Source: an uncultured Litoreibacter sp.
Lineage (GTDB): Bacteria; Pseudomonadota; Alphaproteobacteria; Rhodobacterales; Rhodobacteraceae
Direction of reading: 5' to 3'
Assembly: GCF_947487515.1 (NCBI RefSeq)
Contig: NZ_CANKWO010000004.1
Coordinates: 1 to 64,000 of the forward strand
Length of the DNA: 64,000 nt
Of the stretch, positions 60,322 through 64,000 are shown piece by piece (within the stretch, counting starts at the first letter, position 1; each line of letters begins with the position of its first letter). The notes below the pieces were generated by a model. That model was not told the DNA's origin, did not search any database, and worked only from the letters and a program-made list of their open reading frames with translations. The translations under genes and the position numbers were made by a program.

Positions 60322-60762
60322 ATGCGTCAGATAATTATGTCTGCAGCCCTAATTGTGAGTGTAGCTATGCCTGCGTCCGCTGAACTGATCACTGTAAAAT
60401 CCGCGAAACCTGTATCGGAGACCATGGACGCCCTAGAGGCGGCGGTTGGAAATGCCGGTGCAACCGTTTTCGCCCGCGTCGACCATCAAAAGGGTGCGGC
60501 AAATGCCGATCTGCAAATGCCCGCAGCCCAAGTACTGATCTTCGGCAACCCGAAGCTTGGCACACCGGCAATGAATGCCGATTTGCGCGCGTCTTTGTAC
60601 CTGCCTTTGAAGGTAGCTGTGCATGAGGTCGAGGGCGGCTCTGTCCTGACCTATGAAGATCCCGCCGACATGTTCGCGGATCTTGATATCGCGGCGGACG
60701 CCCCCTTCGTCAAAAAGATGCAAGGTGCTTTGGGCAAGCTGACAGGTGCGGCCGCGAACTAG
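60322..60762 (+). CDS. DUF302 exported protein
   Basis: A 146-residue exported protein: the signal IIMSAALIVSVAMPASA is followed by the DUF302 domain (LITVKSAKPVSETMDALEAA, NAGATVFARVDHQKGAANAD, AQVLIFGNPKLGTPAMNADL and RASLYLPLKVAVHEVEGGSV). The function is unknown; some members bind haem or thiols. GGAGA lies nine bases before the ATG. It is on the opposite strand to its his neighbours, and its last four bases overlap the convergent DUF2867 gene. Confidence 0.88.
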   Translation: MRQIIMSAALIVSVAMPASAELITVKSAKPVSETMDALEAAVGNAGATVFARVDHQKGAANADLQMPAAQVLIFGNPKLGTPAMNADLRASLYLPLKVAVHEVEGGSVLTYEDPADMFADLDIAADAPFVKKMQGALGKLTGAAAN

Positions 60763-61232
60763 GCGGCAACCGGCCTTGACGCTTTGGCCACGCGGGCCAA
60801 CGCGTTGCGGGCAATGAGAATGTGAAATGGCATGATGGCGGCAAGGTAGCACTTGCCGCCTATGTTGTGTGTATGCACCCAAGTTGCCAAAGATACCTGA
60901 CCATGGTGCGCCAAGACCGATACGCGAAAATTCAGGTGCTTGTCATTGAAGCCGGCGATGACCTCGGTGTCGCTTGTATATTCGACGGGGAAGGGGCCCA
61001 ATTTGTCCTCGGCGTCAGGGCCGTCTTGCGATAGGCCGAACGGGGCCGTGATCAACCCACGCAAGCGCAGAAGGGGCTGCGCCCAGTTAGGGAAATCAAC
61101 TATAATTTCAGCGGCTTGGCGCGCGGGCATAGGGCTGGATACCGTGAAGCAGTCTATGAAGTCCCCATGCGCGACATAGCTTTGCAAACGGCTGTCTGGG
61201 GACAATTCACTGGATTTGACTTTGTGGGACAT
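60759..61232 (-). CDS. DUF2867 domain protein
   Basis: A 157-residue protein of the DUF2867 family, START-like in fold. Segments: SYVAHGDFIDCFTVSSPMPA and FPVEYTSDTEVIAGFNDKHL, then NFRVSVLAHHGQVSLATWVH and FHILIARNALARV at the C-terminus. It could bind a lipid or small hydrophobic ligand; this is inference from fold. It lies between hisA and the DUF302 gene, in the same direction as the his genes. Confidence 0.82.
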   Translation of the reverse strand: MSHKVKSSELSPDSRLQSYVAHGDFIDCFTVSSPMPARQAAEIIVDFPNWAQPLLRLRGLITAPFGLSQDGPDAEDKLGPFPVEYTSDTEVIAGFNDKHLNFRVSVLAHHGQVSLATWVHTHNIGGKCYLAAIMPFHILIARNALARVAKASRPVAA

Positions 61233-61326
61233 AGTGCACTTCCGAAATCGCGGACGGTATTGCCCGCGCCTGATCGACCCTATTATGTCTTGCGCAAATT
61301 ACCCTGCGCTATCTGCGCGCAGGTCG

Positions 61327-62049
61327 CTAGCTTTTTAGCAGGTCCAGCGCTTCTTTCAGATCAATAGCCCCGTCATATAATGCACGCCCCGAGATCGCGC
61401 CGTCCAAAGGAGCACCCGTTGCCTTCAAGGCGCGCAGATCGTCCAGCGACGACACGCCACCCGATGCGATCACAGGGATAGAGACCGCCCGCGACAAAGC
61501 TGCGGTGGCCTCCACGTTTGGACCTTGCATGGCGCCGTCGCGGTTGATGTCCGTGTAGATCAACGCCGCGACGCCCGCGTCCTCGAACTGACGAGCAAGG
61601 TCCGTCACCTCAATGTTGGTTTCCTCGGCCCAGCCGCGCGTGGCAACCATGCCGTTACGCGCGTCCAAGCCAATGGCAACCTTGCCCGGAAAGGCACGGG
61701 CCGCTTCACGTACCAGATCGGGGTCTTCGACGGCCACCGTCCCAAGGATCACGCGCGCCAGACCTTTATCCAACCACCGTTCAATTGTGGCCATATCACG
61801 AATACCGCCCCCCAACTGGGCAGGGACTTGCGTTTGCTCAAGGATCGCATCCACTGCATCGCCATTGACCGGCTCACCGGCGAATGCCCCGTTCAGATCG
61901 ACCAGATGCAGCCATTCGCACCCAGCTTCGACAAAGGCCATGGCCTGTGCGGCGGGGTTGTCGTTGAACACAGTCGCTTGCTCCATCTCGCCTTTGTACA
62001 GGCGGACACAATTCCCATCTTTGAGGTCGATTGCAGGGTAAAGGATCAT
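61327..62049 (-). CDS. hisA: ProFAR isomerase
   Basis: A 240-residue phosphoribosylformimino-5-aminoimidazole carboxamide ribotide isomerase. The catalytic Asp residues are in [20 protein letters not shown] at the N-terminus and [36 protein letters not shown] and [15 protein letters not shown] bind phosphate. It is a half-barrel homologue of HisF. It precedes DUF2867 and follows hisH in the cluster, with two plus-strand genes between hisH and hisA. Confidence 0.97.
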   Translation of the reverse strand: MILYPAIDLKDGNCVRLYKGEMEQATVFNDNPAAQAMAFVEAGCEWLHLVDLNGAFAGEPVNGDAVDAILEQTQVPAQLGGGIRDMATIERWLDKGLARVILGTVAVEDPDLVREAARAFPGKVAIGLDARNGMVATRGWAEETNIEVTDLARQFEDAGVAALIYTDINRDGAMQGPNVEATAALSRAVSIPVIASGGVSSLDDLRALKATGAPLDGAISGRALYDGAIDLKEALDLLKS

Positions 62050-62167
62050 GGCATTGGGCTTTCATGTCAGCAAGATTTGAGCGGTCTATTCCACATTCGC
62101 GCCCCGACGTCACGCTTGATTTGCGCGCCAGATTTCGCACCATGTTTGCCAGAACAGGGAGGACACC

Positions 62168-62554
62168 ATGAAATCAGTTAAATTCGCAGCCGCGTTTGTA
62201 CTGGCGTTTGCAGGTCAGGCAATGGCCGATCCGGCCGAAGGCGTTTGGAAGACACAGGTCGATGACGGTGCCTATGCACATGTTACCATGGCGAAATGTG
62301 GGGCCGCCATTTGCGGGACAATTTCACGGACGTTCAATGCGTCGGGGGAATATAAGTCACCAAATCTTGGCAAGCAGATTGTGCGCTCGATGAAGCCATT
62401 GGGCGGTGGCAAATACGAAGGCAAGGTTTGGCGGCCCTCAAATGACAAAATTTATTATGGCAAGATTGATCTTGGCGGAAACAGCTTGAAACTGGCGGGC
62501 TGCATTGCTGGTGGCTTGCTGTGCTCCAAGCAAACATGGACCCGCTTGAAGTAG
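62168..62554 (+). CDS. DUF2147 secreted protein
   Basis: A 128-residue exported protein: a signal peptide (SVKFAAAFVLAFAGQAMA) and a DUF2147 domain with ADPAEGVWKTQVDDGAYAHV, two Cys in AKCGAAICGTISRTF and KLAGCIAGGLLCSKQTWTRL. DUF2147 is a small beta barrel found in many alphaproteobacteria; a periplasmic ligand-binding or stability role is suspected. GGGAGG lies upstream of the ATG. It is divergent from hisA. Confidence 0.9.
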   Translation: MKSVKFAAAFVLAFAGQAMADPAEGVWKTQVDDGAYAHVTMAKCGAAICGTISRTFNASGEYKSPNLGKQIVRSMKPLGGGKYEGKVWRPSNDKIYYGKIDLGGNSLKLAGCIAGGLLCSKQTWTRLK

Positions 62555-62688
62555 ATAGAATTCACAATCTATTTAGATAAATGTCGAGGTAACCCCTCGG
62601 CCTTTTGGTTCCAAAATTCACCCAATCTTATCTCCTGCAGCGGATTGTCAAGCAGAGCCACAAATGGTTCGTTGCTTGGGAGAAACAG

Positions 62689-62844
62689 ATGAAAGCTTTT
62701 ATTTTACTTGCCATCACCGGAAGTCTGACATTGGGGTGCTCGGCCATCAAGATGGATGTTCCGCTCACGGAAGTCGAAGGCTGGGTGCAGATGATTTCCA
62801 ATTCCGAAGTCAGCGGCGTGCCTGTTCTATCTGTGACCTGGTAG
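62689..62844 (+). CDS. Small lipoprotein, 51 residues
   Basis: ATG to TAG gives 51 residues: MKAFILLAITGSLTLGCSAI, a lipoprotein signal with lipobox LTLGC, then a short mature part of about 35 residues (MDVPLTEVEGWVQMISNSEV, then SGVPVLSVTW). GGGAG lies seven bases before the ATG, which favours this start over a TTG-type start at 62605. No family is recognised. It follows the DUF2147 gene by about 130 bases and stops four bases before the end of the convergent hisH. Confidence 0.7.
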   Translation: MKAFILLAITGSLTLGCSAIKMDVPLTEVEGWVQMISNSEVSGVPVLSVTW

Positions 62845-62847
62845 CCG

Positions 62848-63498
62848 TTACGGCGCCCAGCGCAGAAAGTTCGAGATCATGCGCAGGCCTGTGGATTGGC
62901 TCTTTTCGGGGTGAAACTGCATCCCGATCATGTTGTCGCGCCCCACAATGGCGGTGATGTCTCCGGCGTAATCCACATGTGCCAAGCGATGGGCAGGGTC
63001 TGCCACGCGGAAGCTGTAGGAATGGACGAAATATGCGTGATCGCCGGTTTTGACACCCTCTAACACAGGGTGGGCCGCGGGCACGTCATCCAAAACCAGA
63101 TCGTTCCACCCCATATGAGGCACTTTCAACGAAGGGTCCGAAGGTGTGATCATCGCAATCTCGCCTCCGATCCAGTCAAACCCTTTTGTATCCTCGTATT
63201 CGCGTCCCAAGCTGGCCATCATTTGCATGCCGACGCAAATCCCCATGAAGGGGCGCGCCTTGGCAATGACAGCGTCTTCAATGGCTTCGAACAAGGCGGC
63301 ACGATCACGGGTTAAGGCGTTGCGACACGCTGGAAAGGCCCCGTCACCAGGCAACACAACCCGATCAGCCCGCGCCACGTCTTCTGGCTTGGAGGAGACG
63401 ATCACCTCCCCGCCGTTAACCTCTGCGGACATGCGTTGAAACGACTTTTCAGCCGAGTGTAGATTACCGCTATCGTAATCGACGAGGACGGTCAGCAT
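62848..63498 (-). CDS. hisH: Imidazole glycerol phosphate synthase subunit HisH
   Basis: A 216-residue class I glutaminase that feeds ammonia to HisF. The triad is intact: Cys in ARPFMGICVGMQMMASLGRE, and His and Glu in NMIGMQFHPEKSQSTGLRMI. The N-terminal LTVLVDYDSGNLHSAEKSFQ is also typical. It is upstream of the rest of the his cluster on this strand, and 49 bases from the hisB stop. Confidence 0.97.
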   Translation of the reverse strand: MLTVLVDYDSGNLHSAEKSFQRMSAEVNGGEVIVSSKPEDVARADRVVLPGDGAFPACRNALTRDRAALFEAIEDAVIAKARPFMGICVGMQMMASLGREYEDTKGFDWIGGEIAMITPSDPSLKVPHMGWNDLVLDDVPAAHPVLEGVKTGDHAYFVHSYSFRVADPAHRLAHVDYAGDITAIVGRDNMIGMQFHPEKSQSTGLRMISNFLRWAP

Positions 63499-63547
63499 AG
63501 TGAGGCTCCGGTTCTAGGGGCAGGGCGTTCGAGGTTGCGATCAGCGC

Positions 63548-64000
63548 TCAAAGCGTGCCTTTGGTCGATGGGATGGCATCGGATTTGCGCGGGTCGGTCT
63601 CAACGGCACTGCGCAGGGCACGGGCCACCGCTTTGAACGCAGCTTCCACAATGTGGTGGCTGTTGAAGCCGTGCAGGCGGTCGATGTGCAACGTAATGCC
63701 GCCGTGGGTTGCCAGAGCTTGGAAAAACTCTTGAACCAGCTCCGTGTCAAATGCCCCGATCTTTTGCGTAGGAATGTCGAGGTTGCAGATCAGATAGGGG
63801 CGCGCCGACAGATCCAACGCGCACCGAACCTGCGCGTCATCCATGGCAAGGTGGCACTCGCCATAGCGGCGGATGCCGCGTTTGTCGCCCAAGGCCTGTG
63901 CCAGAGCTTGGCCCAACGCGATCCCAGTATCCTCGACGGTGTGGTGGTCGTCGATGTGCAAATCACCTTTGGCGCGAATGGTCATGTCAATGAGCGCGTG
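63548..64000 (-). CDS. hisB: Imidazoleglycerol-phosphate dehydratase (N-terminus beyond window)
   Basis: The visible 150 codons (151 with the stop) lack the first 45 or so residues, which lie to the right of the window. The manganese-binding motifs are visible in [20 protein letters not shown] (HHTVED) and [20 protein letters not shown] (SHHIVEA), with [13 protein letters not shown] between. It dehydrates imidazole glycerol phosphate. It is a monofunctional HisB, consistent with a separate HisN phosphatase. Its stop is 49 bases from the hisH start. Confidence 0.95.
   Translation of the reverse strand, partial: HALIDMTIRAKGDLHIDDHHTVEDTGIALGQALAQALGDKRGIRRYGECHLAMDDAQVRCALDLSARPYLICNLDIPTQKIGAFDTELVQEFFQALATHGGITLHIDRLHGFNSHHIVEAAFKAVARALRSAVETDPRKSDAIPSTKGTL

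Noticed and set aside
1-64000. CRISPR arrays, intact transposons, or a replication origin
   Set aside because: No regularly spaced repeats, complete IS ends, or dnaA/oriC-type boxes were seen. Repeats found were only short palindromes and terminators.

Overview
The window reads as chromosomal DNA of an alphaproteobacterium of the Rhodobacteraceae (roseobacter group). The evidence is gene order and family content: murA, DUF2948, hisD, UPF0262, low-Mr phosphatase, infA, maf, RNase E/G and yacG run in one direction. DUF1127, DUF6356, TAXI-TRAP and TerC/TelA/DUF2927 genes occur elsewhere, and the his genes are scattered in the usual way. About 75 protein genes, 3 tRNA genes (Thr, Phe, Tyr) and the RNase P RNA are supported. 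No CRISPR array or intact insertion sequence was seen.

Layout. 1-3984 is the decaying end of an accessory island. It holds a T6SS-like adaptor (DUF4123) with a partial effector running off the left edge, a shattered zinc metallopeptidase, an IS5-family transposase fragment and the C-terminal third of a serine recombinase. That recombinase frame ends inside tRNA-Thr, the probable attachment site. 4133-10691 is the conserved murA-to-yacG block. 10804-18908 holds tRNA-Phe, a globin-like protein, an exported WYL-like protein, a TAXI-TRAP transporter, a YegD-type Hsp70, a NUDIX hydrolase and a PiT phosphate transporter. 18967-24479, on the minus strand, holds 5-oxoprolinase PxpABC, an acyl-CoA synthetase, D-aminoacyl-tRNA deacylase and a PfkB sugar kinase.

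24493-30844 is a tight minus-strand cluster: TerC, a 26-residue membrane peptide, an XpaC-like protein, TelA, a DUF2927 lipoprotein, an SPFH-GYF protein and a zinc-ribbon membrane protein. It looks like an envelope or tellurite-type stress module and is the best candidate here for a poorly described system. 31079-44875 mixes RNA modification (RluB, TadA), gatCA, cell-wall and secreted proteins, rnpB, ggt, rpmG, a BI-1 protein, regulators and a quinone oxidoreductase. 45027-50881 links HisN, 8-oxoguanine deaminase, a CAP lipoprotein, guanine deaminase and MgtE. 50891-53431 encodes an unusual one-chain protein that combines a GspL/PilM-like cytoplasmic domain with a GspC/PilP-like periplasmic domain.

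53563-64000 holds metY, RlmB, tRNA-Tyr, a glycosyltransferase with a histone-like tail, and the his cluster (hisE, F, A, H, B) on the minus strand, interrupted by small plus-strand secreted proteins. Together with hisD and hisN, seven histidine-pathway genes are visible. All functional calls are by motif and family recognition by eye; no database search was run.
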